Source: Microbulbifer sp. SAOS-129_SWC
Lineage (GTDB): Bacteria; Pseudomonadota; Gammaproteobacteria; Pseudomonadales; Cellvibrionaceae
Length of the DNA stretch: 64,000 nt
Direction: 5' to 3'
Assembly (NCBI RefSeq): GCF_039696035.1
Contig: NZ_CP155567.1
Coordinates: forward strand, 1,067,501 to 1,131,500
Part shown: positions 40,331 through 49,777 of the stretch, piece after piece
How the letters are laid out: each line of letters begins with the position of its first letter
How positions within the stretch are numbered: the stretch's first letter is position 1
Program-made: the position numbers and the translations under genes
Notes under the pieces: generated by a model
What the model saw: only the letters and a program-made list of their open reading frames with translations
Database searches by the model: none
Told to the model about the DNA's origin: nothing

Positions 40331-41497
40331 TCAGGCCGCGGCGGTCACCGGGCACAGGTGGAACTGTTCCATCATGATCTGCAGGCGCTTGCGCTGCATC
40401 TTCAGGCTGTATTCCAGCTCGTTCACACGGGTGCGGATGGCTGCGCTCTCCCACTTGGCTAACAGGCGTTCGCGGGCGTTTTCGTAACGGCGCGACTGCA
40501 GCTCTTTCCACTCCGACAGGGCCGCAGAGAAAACCGCAGCTTCTTTTTCCAGCAGCTGGCGCCAGCTGTCCTTGTGGGAGGACTGTTGCAGCTTCTGCTC
40601 CGCGCGCTTGAACTGCATGGTCAGCATCGCCCGCTGGATGCGCATCGCCGGCACCGTCTTCAGGTTGCGCGCCAGGCCGAGCCAGCTGGCGCTGCGGATC
40701 AGCCACTTGGTCGGATCCCACTGGTACCAGCGGATACCGTTGCGGTAGTCGGTCTGGAAGATGTGGTGGTAGTTGTGGTAGCCCTCGCCGAAGGTGAAGA
40801 ACGCCAGCAGGTCGTTGTCCCGCGCGCTGTTCTCGTCGGTGTAGGGGCGACGCCCCCAGATATGGGCCAGGGAGTTGATAAAAAACGTGGTGTGGTGGTT
40901 GACCACGATACGCAGCACACCGGCCAGCAGCAGCATGCCGATCACATCACCGGTCACCATGCCCAGCAGCAGCGGCAGGCCCAGATTCATCGCCAGGGTG
41001 ACGGTCAGATAGTGGTTGTGCTGCCACATGACGATTTTGTCGCGCTGCAGGTCCTTGGCGTTGCCAAAATCCACCTTGCCGCTCGGATAATCGCGCAGCA
41101 TCCAGCCGATATGCGAGAACCAGAAGCCGCGCCTGGCGGAGTAGGGATCCTGCTCGTTGTCGTCAACATGGCGGTGGTGGCGGCGGTGGCCGGAACACCA
41201 GATCAGGGCGCTGTTCTGCAGGGCGGCGGCGCCGAACAGGGCGAACAGCAGGCGCAGCGACCAGTGGGCCTCATAGGTGCGGTGGGACCACAGGCGGTGG
41301 TAGCCGGCGGTAATCGCTAAGCCGCACAGGGCGCCGTAAACGGCGAATGCCAGCCACTGGTACCAGTGGTAGCCCACGGCCACACCGTACAGCGGCACCA
41401 GGATCAGCGCCGCCAGCGCGGTGCTGGCAAACAGGATGGTGGTGACCCAGATGCGCGGCGCGTCTTCGCGCCGCTGAGTCGATAACTCTGAATTCAT
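40331..41497 (-). CDS. Acyl-CoA/acyl-lipid delta-9 fatty acid desaturase
   Basis: 388 residues. Three histidine boxes of membrane di-iron desaturases are seen: HRLWSH at 67-72, HRRHH at 104-108 and GYHNYHH near residue 235. Four hydrophobic helices (for example VTTILFASTALAALILVPLY). The C-terminal 100 residues are Lys/Arg/Gln-rich and helical, probably coiled coil. It introduces a double bond into membrane fatty acids and may serve cold or osmotic adaptation. ATG 41497. Confidence 0.92.
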   Translation of the reverse strand: MNSELSTQRREDAPRIWVTTILFASTALAALILVPLYGVAVGYHWYQWLAFAVYGALCGLAITAGYHRLWSHRTYEAHWSLRLLFALFGAAALQNSALIWCSGHRRHHRHVDDNEQDPYSARRGFWFSHIGWMLRDYPSGKVDFGNAKDLQRDKIVMWQHNHYLTVTLAMNLGLPLLLGMVTGDVIGMLLLAGVLRIVVNHHTTFFINSLAHIWGRRPYTDENSARDNDLLAFFTFGEGYHNYHHIFQTDYRNGIRWYQWDPTKWLIRSASWLGLARNLKTVPAMRIQRAMLTMQFKRAEQKLQQSSHKDSWRQLLEKEAAVFSAALSEWKELQSRRYENARERLLAKWESAAIRTRVNELEYSLKMQRKRLQIMMEQFHLCPVTAAA

Positions 41498-42060
41498 AGT
41501 ACAGCCTTTCTAGTGCACAACTGTGGGCGCGCGCTGGAACCCATCCCTCCGCTAGAAGGTAGTCGGGTTCTGATGGAAACGCCCACCGGTCGGCAGATGC
41601 TACCCCATAGCCCTGCCTGTGGCACCCCCGCCGGGCGCAGAATGAGAATTTTTCCTCCTTGGCAGTCACTACATCTGCGGCCACGCATTGCATGGTTTTG
41701 GTGCAAAGGTGCCGAATGTCGATCGTTGTTGGTTCACGCGCCGCGTTGGCGCGCCTTCGCGCGCACCGCACAGCCCTTTTTCATGGGTTTTGCAAAGTTG
41801 GCATAGTGGTTGCAGTACTAGGGGTGTGGGCCGCAAGGCTCGCGCTTCGGGAATCCATCACGGGTTTATGGCAACAGCTTTAATACTGCGTGACTTCCCG
41901 TTTTCTCTCATCATCGCTGATTCAGGCCCCGCCATGCGGGGCCTTTTTTTTATCCGCGTTTTCGATCCCCACAGATTGCCGGCGGCACGCGGCGCCCTTT
42001 TCACGGCGGCGGATAAGTGCTTCACTAGCCGTTAACTTGTCCGGTGAAAAAGTGATCTGC
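41498..42060. other. Intergenic region between desaturase and hybrid kinase
   Basis: 563 bp carrying the desaturase promoter on the minus side and, at 41924-41951, a plus-strand intrinsic terminator with no plus-strand gene ahead of it. A GC-rich hairpin (GCGCG/CGCGC, near 41745-41760) lies further left. Reading frames across it are short and lack family resemblance. Confidence 0.5.
41924..41951 (+). terminator. Orphan intrinsic terminator (candidate end of an sRNA)
   Basis: A perfect 9 bp stem AGGCCCCGC/GCGGGGCCT around CAT is followed by eight T. It faces the plus strand; the nearest upstream plus-strand gene ends at 40244 behind its own terminator. A short transcript beginning somewhere in 41700-41850 would explain it, though no convincing promoter was placed. 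Confidence 0.75.
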
Positions 42061-44076
42061 GTGTCCGAACCACAGACTTCCGATCTTCCCGTACTTCCGC
42101 TGCAGCTGGCCGTGTCCGACGAGGAGCTGGCGACAATGGACGAAGCCGGGCTGCGCGCGCAAATCGGCTATCTACAGCGGTTGTTGCTGGACGTGGACTG
42201 CGGTTTCTGGGAGTGGCATCCCGAGAGCGGCCGCCAGCGGGCCGCCGGCGCCGTGTGGGCGCTGTTTGACGACGATCCCTCGTCCGCCCTGAGCGGTCTG
42301 TGGAGCGGCGCTCCGCTGTCTCTGGTGCACTCCGATGACCGCGACAAGCTGCGCGCCCTGCGCCAGCGGATCGGCGCCCAGGGAGGCGCCATTGATGTCA
42401 CATTCCGCGCCTACGACAGCGCCGGGCAGCTCTACTGGATGCGCCTGTGGGCGCGCGCTGTCAGCCGCAGCGATGCGGCCGGCCGGCCGCAGCTGCTGGT
42501 GATCGGCGGCTGTGCCGACTACACCGAGGCGCTGTCGGTGCGCTACCTGTCGAATCTGCCCGGGGAAAGGCCACTGCAGGCGCTGGCGGGCGTGAGCGAT
42601 GGTCTGTGGGAGTGGGATCTGCGCGCCGACGAAGTGGTGCTGGATCGCGCCTGCTGGGCCATGCTCGGATACGAAAATCACCAGGTCGATGCGGATGCGC
42701 GCACCGCGCTGTCGCACTGGCGCGCACGCATGCTGCCAGAGGACTATCCGCGCGCGCAGCAGGCAATGCACGACCACGTGCGCGAGCAGGTACCGCTGGA
42801 TGTCGAGTTTCGCCTCTGGCACCGCGACGGTGGCATCGTCTGGGTGCGCTGCCGTGGGCGGGTACAGCGCAACAGCGAGGGACTGCCGGTACGGGTGCTC
42901 GGTGTGTTGCAGGACATTACCGGTAACCGCGAGGCGCTGGAGCGCGCCGAGCGCGAGCTGCAGCAACTGCGGCGCGAGAACAGCAACCGCGCCGACCTGT
43001 TATTCAGCCTCAGCCACGAACTGCGCACCCCGCTGAATGCGATCCTCGGTTACAGCCAGATGGTGGAACTGGACCAGAGTCTCAATCCGGACCAGCGCCA
43101 GCGCCTCGGAGAAATCCGCCGCGCCGGCCAGCATCTACTCCACTTGGTGGGCGACGTGCTGGAATTGGCGCGTATCGACAGCCACCGCCTCGCTCCGTCT
43201 ATGGAGCCGATGCAGCCGGCAGCGCTGGTGGAGGACTGCAAGCGGCTGCTCGAACCGTTGGCGGAAACCCGCCGCGTGAGCCTGATCTTCGAGCCGCTCG
43301 GCTGGGACTCGGCGTATATCTGTGCCGATCCGGTGCGCTTCAAGCAGGTGGTGCTGAATCTGGCCGGCAACGCCGTCAAGTACAACCGGGAAAACGGCCG
43401 CGTGGTGATGAACTTCGCACCGCAGGCGGAGGGTTGGCTGCGGCTCAGTATCCTCGATACCGGCACCGGCATTCCGGAGGAAAAACGCGCTGAGGTTTTC
43501 GAGCCGTTCAACCGCCTGGGGGCGGAAAAGGGGCAGATAGAGGGTACCGGCGTCGGGCTGGCAATCGCCAGGCGCCTGACCGAGGCGATGGGAGGGCGCA
43601 TCGACTTCGACAGCCACGAGGACCAGGGCTCCGTTTTCTGGATTGAGTTTCCAATGATCGACGCACCGGTGGAGGTCATGCAGCTGTCGCCCGGTCCGCG
43701 GGTGCCGGTGAAATTCCCCGCCTGCCGAATCCTGCAGGTGGCCAATCGGCCGGCGGGCGTCAATCGCCTGCGCACCATGCTGAATGGCTTCAGCCAGGTG
43801 CAGCTGGCAGTGGCCGAGGACGCGGTGGAGGCCATCTTTGCCGCTCGCACCCAGTGCCCCGATATGGTGCTTTTCGACGCCGCGATGCCCGGTATGGCAG
43901 CGGCGGATATGGCGCACATTCTGAAGGAGGACCCGCTCACCGCAGGGATCACCTTTGTCGCTATCGGTGAATACGGCGGCGAGGAGTGCGACGCGGCACT
44001 GCCCGAATCGTACGATTTGGCGCAATTGTGCCAGGTGGCCGAGAAGTGCGCGGCTGGCACGGAAAAATTGGATTAA
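42061..44076 (+). CDS. Cytosolic PAS-PAS hybrid histidine kinase with degenerate receiver
   Basis: 671 residues from GTG 42061 (GTG 42052 is possible). The open frame extends to 41890, but that would run through the orphan terminator, so a later start is chosen. Two PAS-like domains (VDCGFWEWHPE and SDGLWEWDLRADEVVLDRACWAMLGYE) precede HisKA (FSLSHELRTPLN, His at about 319) and HATPase_c (NLAGNAVKYN, DTGTGIPEEK, GTGVGLAIARR). The C-terminal receiver keeps the phospho-acceptor Asp (LFDAAMPGM, about 606) but lacks the acidic pair and the conserved Lys, so phosphotransfer is doubtful. No TM helix. No partner regulator gene adjacent. Confidence 0.88.
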   Translation: MSEPQTSDLPVLPLQLAVSDEELATMDEAGLRAQIGYLQRLLLDVDCGFWEWHPESGRQRAAGAVWALFDDDPSSALSGLWSGAPLSLVHSDDRDKLRALRQRIGAQGGAIDVTFRAYDSAGQLYWMRLWARAVSRSDAAGRPQLLVIGGCADYTEALSVRYLSNLPGERPLQALAGVSDGLWEWDLRADEVVLDRACWAMLGYENHQVDADARTALSHWRARMLPEDYPRAQQAMHDHVREQVPLDVEFRLWHRDGGIVWVRCRGRVQRNSEGLPVRVLGVLQDITGNREALERAERELQQLRRENSNRADLLFSLSHELRTPLNAILGYSQMVELDQSLNPDQRQRLGEIRRAGQHLLHLVGDVLELARIDSHRLAPSMEPMQPAALVEDCKRLLEPLAETRRVSLIFEPLGWDSAYICADPVRFKQVVLNLAGNAVKYNRENGRVVMNFAPQAEGWLRLSILDTGTGIPEEKRAEVFEPFNRLGAEKGQIEGTGVGLAIARRLTEAMGGRIDFDSHEDQGSVFWIEFPMIDAPVEVMQLSPGPRVPVKFPACRILQVANRPAGVNRLRTMLNGFSQVQLAVAEDAVEAIFAARTQCPDMVLFDAAMPGMAAADMAHILKEDPLTAGITFVAIGEYGGEECDAALPESYDLAQLCQVAEKCAAGTEKLD

Positions 44077-44216
44077 TTTGAATTGGCGACATAATTAATA
44101 GCTGCAATTGACGCCTGCTGGTCTACACTTGCCGGGTTTGCATAAAAACAAAAAAAACCTGCACGCGTAAAATCAGGCAGTACTCACGGAACGATACCAA
44201 TAAGCCGAGGATGTGG

Positions 44217-47200
44217 ATGTCTGTAATGGTTCCGGATTGTAACCCCGATGGGGGACAATCCCGGCAGCACCTGTGGTTGTCGGCCCTGCTGCTGGCGGCT
44301 ATCTCTGCCACATTTGTCGTTATCTGCAAAAAGTTCCTCAGCCCCGGCGGCGGCGCTGCGGCTGTGTGGTTTCCCGATGCCATTGCCATAACCTTTCTCT
44401 ACCGCCAGCGAGTGCGCGATTGGCCGCTGCTGCTGCTGGCGTTTCTCGCCGCCGACGTGATGGCCGGAGTCGCCATCGGCTACGGTTGGCTGCCGGCGCT
44501 TGTCTATACGTCGGTGTCCTTTTCCGAAATCCTGCTCGCCGCCTTGCTGCTGCGCCGCTTCTGCGTCGAGGAAGATTACTTCGATGGCCCCAGACAGTGG
44601 CTGCGCTTCACTTTCTTTTCGGCCATCCTGCCGCCGCTGGCGGGCGCGGGCCTGGGGGCTCTGGTGGCGGTGGCGCGCACCGGTCTTCCCTATCAGACCC
44701 TGTTCCCGATCTGGTACCTGGCGGATTTTGTCGGGCTGCTGACGCTGCTGCCACTGGCGCTGATGTGTCGCGCCGAGACGCTGCGCAGTTTCCGCAGTGG
44801 TGCGGCGCTGGGCCGTTTCCTGTCCACTGCGGCAGTGGTGGGTGCATCCATTTACCTAGTGTTCGAGGTGGCGCTGCTGCCGTTCGTATTTGTCTCGCTG
44901 CCGTTGATCTGGGCCGCGACGCGACTGCCACTGTTCCAGACGCTGGTGGTCATCTTTGGCACCATTCTGGCGGTGGCACTCATCTATGTGGGGGTCGAGA
45001 CTCACGCCAATCCGGCCTTGATGGCCAGAGGTGATCACGCGGGCGTGACGCTGGTGGTAAACACCTTTGTGGCGGCGTTGCCGGCCTACGCGATGGCGGT
45101 TTATACCAATATCGAACGCCACCGCAATGCGCGTATCGTCGAAATGGAGAGCAGCTTTCGCGCCGCGGTGGAGGATTCCCGTATCGGGATGTTACTGGTG
45201 TCGCTGGAAGGCCGTATTCTGCAGGCCAATCGCAGTTTCTGTGAGTTTGTCGGCTACCCCGAGGGTGAGCTGGTGGGGCGCAGCATCTTTTCGATCACCT
45301 GTGCGGAAGACGAGCCTTCCAGCCGCGAGCTGTGGCGGAGTTTTATCAGCGGCGAGCGCCATGCGCCGCACCTGGAAAAGCGCTATGTGCACCGCGACGG
45401 CCATGTGGTGTGGGGGTATCTGTCTTGCAGCCTGGCGCGGGATGCCCACGGTGAGGCGCTCTATTCGGTGGTCCAGGTCGAGGATATCGACGGGCGCAAA
45501 CGCGGCGAAACCCATTTGGTGGAAGCGAAGGAGCGCCTGCAGGTAACACTGTCGTCCATCGCCGATGCGGTAATTTCCACCGACGCCGATTGTCGGATCA
45601 ATTTCATGAACCCGGTGGCCGAGCAGATGATGGGCCTGCCGCTGGAGCGGGTTCGGGGGCAGCCGGTTGACGGCGTATTCCGCATGACCCTCGGGCGCGA
45701 CGGCGAATCGGTGCCGAACCCGGTGGCTGAATGCCTGCGCCTCGGTGAGCCGGTATTCAGTGCCGACGGCTGTGTGCTGCACAGCAAGGACGGGCGCTGT
45801 TATGACATCAAGAATTCTGCTTCGCCGCTGAAGACCGAGCGCGGTGCGCTGCTGGGGGCGGTGATGGTGTTCCAGGACGTGAGCGAATCGCGCCAGCTGA
45901 TTCGCCAGCTCACCTACAAGGCCTCCCATGACGATCTCACTGGATTGCCCAACCGCGATGCTTTCAAGCGCGAACTGCTGAAAGCGATCGAGAGTGTGCG
46001 CCACAGCGACGAGTGCCATGCGCTGGCCTATGTCGATCTGGATCGGTTCAAGGTGGTCAACGACAGTGCCGGCCACCTGGCCGGTGACGCGCTGCTGAAG
46101 CAGATCAGCAAGTACCTGCGCGCACTGTTGCGCACATCCGACAGCGTCGCGCGTCTCGGTGGTGACGAGTTCGGCCTGCTGTTCCGCCACTGCAACAAGG
46201 AGCAGGCACGACTGCGCTGCGAGCAGTTGATCCGGCAGATAGTGGCGCTGCGCTTTCCCTGGAACGAGCGTGTCTACGATGTCGGCGCGAGTGTCGGCAT
46301 TACGGAGATCAACTGTTTCAACGATCGCCTCGGCGATCTGCTCAGTCAGGCGGACGTGGCCTGCTACTCGGCCAAGCACGCCAGCCGCGGCACCGTGATG
46401 ATTTACGAAATGGAGCAGAGCGCCGCGGCGGAACAGCACCGCGAGATCATCGTCGCATCGGCCATTCGCGAGGCGCTGGATGGCGAGCGGCTGGTACTTT
46501 ACGCGCAGCCGGTGGCCCGCAGCGGCGAGCTGTCCGCGGTCAGTCATTACGAAATACTGGTGCGCATGGTCGATGACGGTGGCGACCTGATGTTGCCGGC
46601 GGCGTTTATTCCGGCAGCGGAGCGCTACGGACTGATGCTGCAGATTGATCGCTGGGTGGTGGAGCAGGTACTGGTGCGGCATGCGCCGCAGATCGCGGCG
46701 CAGGGAATGCAGTGCGCCGTCAACCTGTCCGCCGAGGCGCTCGGCGACGGCGACTTCCAGGTGTACCTGGTCAAGTTGCTCGAGCAGACACCGATCCCGC
46801 TCCCCCATGTCGGTTTTGAAATCACCGAAACCGCGATGGTCAATCAGATGGATAACGCCAGTCACTTTGTCGCCGAGCTGCGCCGGATGGGCTGCAAGGT
46901 GGCTCTGGACGATTTCGGCAACGGCCTCAGCTCGTTCAACTACCTGAAGGCCTTCTCCATCGACTACATCAAGATCGATGGCAGTTTTGTGCGCCAGGTG
47001 GAGTCCAACTTCGTCGACCTGATCATCGTCGAGTCGATTCACCAGGTGGCGCACCGCCTGGGGGCGCGCACCATTGCCGAGTACGTCGAGGATGCCTCCA
47101 CCGCGGCGCGCTTGCGCACCATTGGCGTCGATTTGCTGCAGGGGTACCACATTGGCCGGCCGCTGCCACTGCAGGAGATGCTGCAAAGCACGGAGCGGGA

Positions 47201-47234
47201 ACTGCTACTGGAGGTGGCCGCCGCCGACAGCTAG
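44217..47234 (+). CDS. MASE1-PAS-PAS-GGDEF-EAL membrane protein
   Basis: 1005 residues; ATG 44217 has CGAGG 6 nt upstream, ATG 44211 is an alternative. About eight hydrophobic helices with the MASE1 pattern (GGGAAAVWFPDAIAITFLY and IWYLADFVGLLTLLPLAL) occupy residues 10-300. Two PAS domains follow (AAVEDSRIGMLLVSLEGRIL and SSIADAVISTDADCRINFMN). GGDEF is intact at about 648, with the I-site RTSD before it. EAL reads EIL (779), with FEITETAMV, DDFGNGLSSFNYLK, KIDGSFV and TIAEYVED retained, so it could also cleave c-di-GMP. Net direction unknown. Confidence 0.92.
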   Translation: MSVMVPDCNPDGGQSRQHLWLSALLLAAISATFVVICKKFLSPGGGAAAVWFPDAIAITFLYRQRVRDWPLLLLAFLAADVMAGVAIGYGWLPALVYTSVSFSEILLAALLLRRFCVEEDYFDGPRQWLRFTFFSAILPPLAGAGLGALVAVARTGLPYQTLFPIWYLADFVGLLTLLPLALMCRAETLRSFRSGAALGRFLSTAAVVGASIYLVFEVALLPFVFVSLPLIWAATRLPLFQTLVVIFGTILAVALIYVGVETHANPALMARGDHAGVTLVVNTFVAALPAYAMAVYTNIERHRNARIVEMESSFRAAVEDSRIGMLLVSLEGRILQANRSFCEFVGYPEGELVGRSIFSITCAEDEPSSRELWRSFISGERHAPHLEKRYVHRDGHVVWGYLSCSLARDAHGEALYSVVQVEDIDGRKRGETHLVEAKERLQVTLSSIADAVISTDADCRINFMNPVAEQMMGLPLERVRGQPVDGVFRMTLGRDGESVPNPVAECLRLGEPVFSADGCVLHSKDGRCYDIKNSASPLKTERGALLGAVMVFQDVSESRQLIRQLTYKASHDDLTGLPNRDAFKRELLKAIESVRHSDECHALAYVDLDRFKVVNDSAGHLAGDALLKQISKYLRALLRTSDSVARLGGDEFGLLFRHCNKEQARLRCEQLIRQIVALRFPWNERVYDVGASVGITEINCFNDRLGDLLSQADVACYSAKHASRGTVMIYEMEQSAAAEQHREIIVASAIREALDGERLVLYAQPVARSGELSAVSHYEILVRMVDDGGDLMLPAAFIPAAERYGLMLQIDRWVVEQVLVRHAPQIAAQGMQCAVNLSAEALGDGDFQVYLVKLLEQTPIPLPHVGFEITETAMVNQMDNASHFVAELRRMGCKVALDDFGNGLSSFNYLKAFSIDYIKIDGSFVRQVESNFVDLIIVESIHQVAHRLGARTIAEYVEDASTAARLRTIGVDLLQGYHIGRPLPLQEMLQSTERELLLEVAAADS

Positions 47235-47256
47235 CTGCAGGTCACCATCGAAATAA

Positions 47257-47284
47257 AAAAGGCCGGGTAAGTACCCGGCCTTTT
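47257..47284. terminator. Bidirectional intrinsic terminator
   Basis: A 13 bp stem (47257-47269 with 47272-47284) with A-run and T-run ends separates the GGDEF-EAL gene and the convergent suhB. Confidence 0.9.
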
Positions 47285-47308
47285 GCGTCAATGGCGGTGC
47301 ATTCGCGC

Positions 47309-48112
47309 TCAGCGTATGCCGCCCATATGGCGGCCGACGATCTGCAGCAGCGGCTTGAAGACCTTGGGCGTGGCGCATACCAGGTTGCCGGAATCCAGGT
47401 AATCCTCGCCGCCGCGGAAGTCGCTGATCAGGCCGCCCGCCTCTTTCACCAGCAGGGCACCGGCAGCGATATCCCAGCTATTGAGGTGCATTTCCCAGAA
47501 ACCGTCGAAGCGGCCGGCGGCCACGTAGGCCAGGTCCAGCGCCGCCGCGCCGGGGCGGCGGATACCGGCGGTCTGGCCGGCGATTTCCTTCAGCGTGGCC
47601 AGGTAGGGGTCGATGTTCTCCAGCGCGGGGCCGTTGAACGGAATACCGGTGCCGATCACGGCGCCGCGCATGCCCTGGCGCGCGGATACGCGGATGCGGC
47701 GCCCGTTCAGGGCTGCACCGCGGCCGCGGCTGGCGGTGAATTCCTCGCGCTTGATCGGGTCCAGCACCACCGCGTGCTCGATGCGGCCGCGATAGCGGCA
47801 GGCGATGGAGATGGCGAACTGCGGGATGCCGTGAATAAAGTTGGTGGTGCCGTCCAGTGGATCGATGATCCACTCGTAATCCGGCTCCGCGCCTTCCTGC
47901 AGGCCGCTCTCTTCGGCGCGGATGCTGTGCTTGGGGTAAGCCTTGCGCAGGTGGTAGATGATCTCCTGCTCGCTGGCGCGGTCCACTTCGGTGACGAAAT
48001 CGTTGCGGCCTTTCTCTTCGTAGTTGGAGAGATCGCTGCGCTCCCAGGCCCGTTCGATCAGTTCACCGGCCTTGCGCGCCGCGCGCAGGGCAATATTCAG
48101 CATGGGTTCCAT
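47309..48112 (-). CDS. suhB: Inositol-1-monophosphatase family protein SuhB
   Basis: 267 residues from ATG 48112 (an in-frame extension to 48139 begins with a poor start). Metal and substrate residues are seen in DFVTEVDRASE, IRAEESG, WIIDPLDGTTNFIHG and NSWDIAAGALLVKEAGG. SuhB hydrolyses inositol phosphates and, in enterobacteria, also assists rRNA antitermination complexes (family knowledge). Divergent from trmJ with about 170 bp between. Confidence 0.95.
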   Translation of the reverse strand: MEPMLNIALRAARKAGELIERAWERSDLSNYEEKGRNDFVTEVDRASEQEIIYHLRKAYPKHSIRAEESGLQEGAEPDYEWIIDPLDGTTNFIHGIPQFAISIACRYRGRIEHAVVLDPIKREEFTASRGRGAALNGRRIRVSARQGMRGAVIGTGIPFNGPALENIDPYLATLKEIAGQTAGIRRPGAAALDLAYVAAGRFDGFWEMHLNSWDIAAGALLVKEAGGLISDFRGGEDYLDSGNLVCATPKVFKPLLQIVGRHMGGIR

Positions 48113-48286
48113 AACTATTCCGCATCGTGTGATTTGCAAGGGTTAAAAAGCGGGAGGCGCGCGCCTGGGCCGTGTCGGCCGGGGCGCTCTCCATACCCGG
48201 GCCAGCCGGGGGGCGGCGATTGTAGGGATTTTGGTCCATATTTGCTACACTCGCGCGCCTTTGGCATTCCAACCCCTTTGCACAGT

Positions 48287-49087
48287 ATGGTCAAGTCCTC
48301 CCTCGACTCCTCTCCCCGCGACACTGCGCCGCTGGACAACATCCGCGTGGTGCTGGTGAACAGCGCCCACCCGGGCAATATCGGCGGCGCCGCGCGCGCG
48401 CTGAAGAATATGGGCCTCAGCCAGCTCTATCTGGTGGCGCCGCGGGAGTTTCCCGCCGCCAACGCGATCTGGCGCGCCGCCGGCGCCGCGGATCTGCTCG
48501 ACCAGGCGGTCGTTGTGGATACGCTGGAAGAGGCGGTGGCCGACTGCGGTCTGGTGATGGCCACCAGCGCCCGTGAACGCCGCATCCCCTGGCCCCTGCT
48601 GACGCCGCGCGAATGCGGCGCGCGGGCGGTGGCCGAGGCCCCCAGCCACCCGGTTGCCCTGGTATTCGGGCGCGAGGATCGCGGGCTGACCAATGAGGAG
48701 CTGCAGGCCTGCAACTTCCACGTGCACATCCCCGCGAACCCGGACTACAGTTCCCTCAACCTGGCCACCGCGGTGCAGGTGCTGGTGTACGAGGTGCGTA
48801 TGGCGGCGCTGGAAGCGGAGCAGGGCGGGCCGGTCAGTTATGCCGACTGGGACAGACCGCCGGCCAAGGCCAGCGATATGGAGCTCTATTACGAGCACCT
48901 GCAGGCGGCTCTGGGCGAACTCGGTTTTATCGATGCGGACAACCCGCGCCAGACCATCACCCGCTTGCGCCGACTGTTCAGTCGCGTGCGCCCGGACGAC
49001 ATGGAGCTGGGTATTCTGCGCGGCTGGCTGACCGCGACCCAGAACTATATCCACCGCACCGGCGGCAAGGGCAGACCGGATTCCTGA
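48287..49087 (+). CDS. trmJ: tRNA (cytidine/uridine-2'-O-)-methyltransferase TrmJ
   Basis: 266 residues from ATG 48287. SPOUT methyltransferase that 2'-O-methylates position 32 of tRNAs using SAM. The knot motifs are VLVNSAHPGNIGGAARALKNMG at the start, ALVFGREDRGLTNEEL in the middle and NPDYSSLNLATAVQVLVYE at the end. The upstream frame reaching 47291 is antisense to suhB and rejected. trmJ upstream of iscR is the usual gammaproteobacterial order. Confidence 0.95.
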   Translation: MVKSSLDSSPRDTAPLDNIRVVLVNSAHPGNIGGAARALKNMGLSQLYLVAPREFPAANAIWRAAGAADLLDQAVVVDTLEEAVADCGLVMATSARERRIPWPLLTPRECGARAVAEAPSHPVALVFGREDRGLTNEELQACNFHVHIPANPDYSSLNLATAVQVLVYEVRMAALEAEQGGPVSYADWDRPPAKASDMELYYEHLQAALGELGFIDADNPRQTITRLRRLFSRVRPDDMELGILRGWLTATQNYIHRTGGKGRPDS

Positions 49088-49133
49088 ACGCTGCGGGCGC
49101 AGTGGTCAATACCCGACTACTGCGCCGGGTTAT

Positions 49134-49158
49134 ATACTTGACTGAGTTGCTGGGTTAT
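49134..49158 (+). promoter_or_regulatory. Candidate type 1 IscR binding site
   Basis: The left half, ATACTTGACT, fits the IscR type 1 consensus exactly; the right half is looser but ends in TTAT. It covers the -35 of the promoter at 49138-49166, where [2Fe-2S]-IscR would repress isc expression. The consensus is quoted from memory of the E. coli motif. Confidence 0.55.
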
Positions 49159-49166
49159 TCCATACT
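49138..49166 (+). promoter_or_regulatory. Sigma70 promoter of the isc operon
   Basis: TTGACT (49138-49143), 17 bp spacer, CATACT (49161-49166). It starts transcription about 40 nt ahead of iscR. Confidence 0.65.
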
Positions 49167-49210
49167 CGCGCCCCGATCGATAGAGGGCTGTAGATCAGTC
49201 GGGAGCTGAT

Positions 49211-49702
49211 ATGCGTTTGACAACCAAAGGCCGCTACGCGGTCACGGCGATGCTGGACTTGGCGCTGCACGCTGAGCGCGGCCCGATAAGCCTGGCGGAC
49301 ATCTCCAAGCGCCAGGGCATTTCCCTGTCCTACCTGGAGCAGCTGTTCTCGCGATTGCGGCAGTCCGGCCTGGTGTCGAGCGTGCGTGGCCCCGGTGGCG
49401 GTTACCGCCTGGCGCGGCCCGGCGACGAGGTGTTCGTCGCGCAGATCGTCGACGCGGTGAACGAATCCGTCGATGCCACCAGCTGTGGCGGCAATGCCGA
49501 TTGCGCCGGCGGAGAACAGTGCCTGACCCACTATCTTTGGTCCGATTTGAGCGAACAGATTCACAGCTTCCTGAACGGTATCAGCCTCGCCAATCTGGTG
49601 GCGCGGGCCGAGGTGCAGGAAGTCGCGCGGCGCCAGGACCGGCGCGGTGCGCCAGAAGACGCGCCACTGGAAAAAGTGGCAGTGATCGGCGGCCTGCAAT
49701 AA
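49211..49702 (+). CDS. iscR: Fe-S cluster assembly transcriptional regulator IscR
   Basis: 163 residues, Rrf2 family. The wHTH domain starts [20 protein letters not shown]; the cluster ligands C92, C98 and C104 plus H107 lie in [17 protein letters not shown]. Senses [2Fe-2S] status and represses its own operon in the holo form. ATG 49211 with CGGGAG just upstream. Confidence 0.96.
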   Translation: MRLTTKGRYAVTAMLDLALHAERGPISLADISKRQGISLSYLEQLFSRLRQSGLVSSVRGPGGGYRLARPGDEVFVAQIVDAVNESVDATSCGGNADCAGGEQCLTHYLWSDLSEQIHSFLNGISLANLVARAEVQEVARRQDRRGAPEDAPLEKVAVIGGLQ

Positions 49703-49777
49703 GGTGCGCGCCGCCCGACAGAACCCCATCGACAGCACACGTGAATTGACAGTATTAGTGCGCGGAGAGAAACGAGT

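Noticed and set aside
41890-42060. Long N-terminal extension of the hybrid kinase
   Set aside because: It would translate through the orphan intrinsic terminator and shows no domain-like sequence.
45192-47186. 664-residue minus-strand ORF opposite the GGDEF-EAL gene
   Set aside because: Antisense of a domain-complete protein; no start signal or motif of its own.
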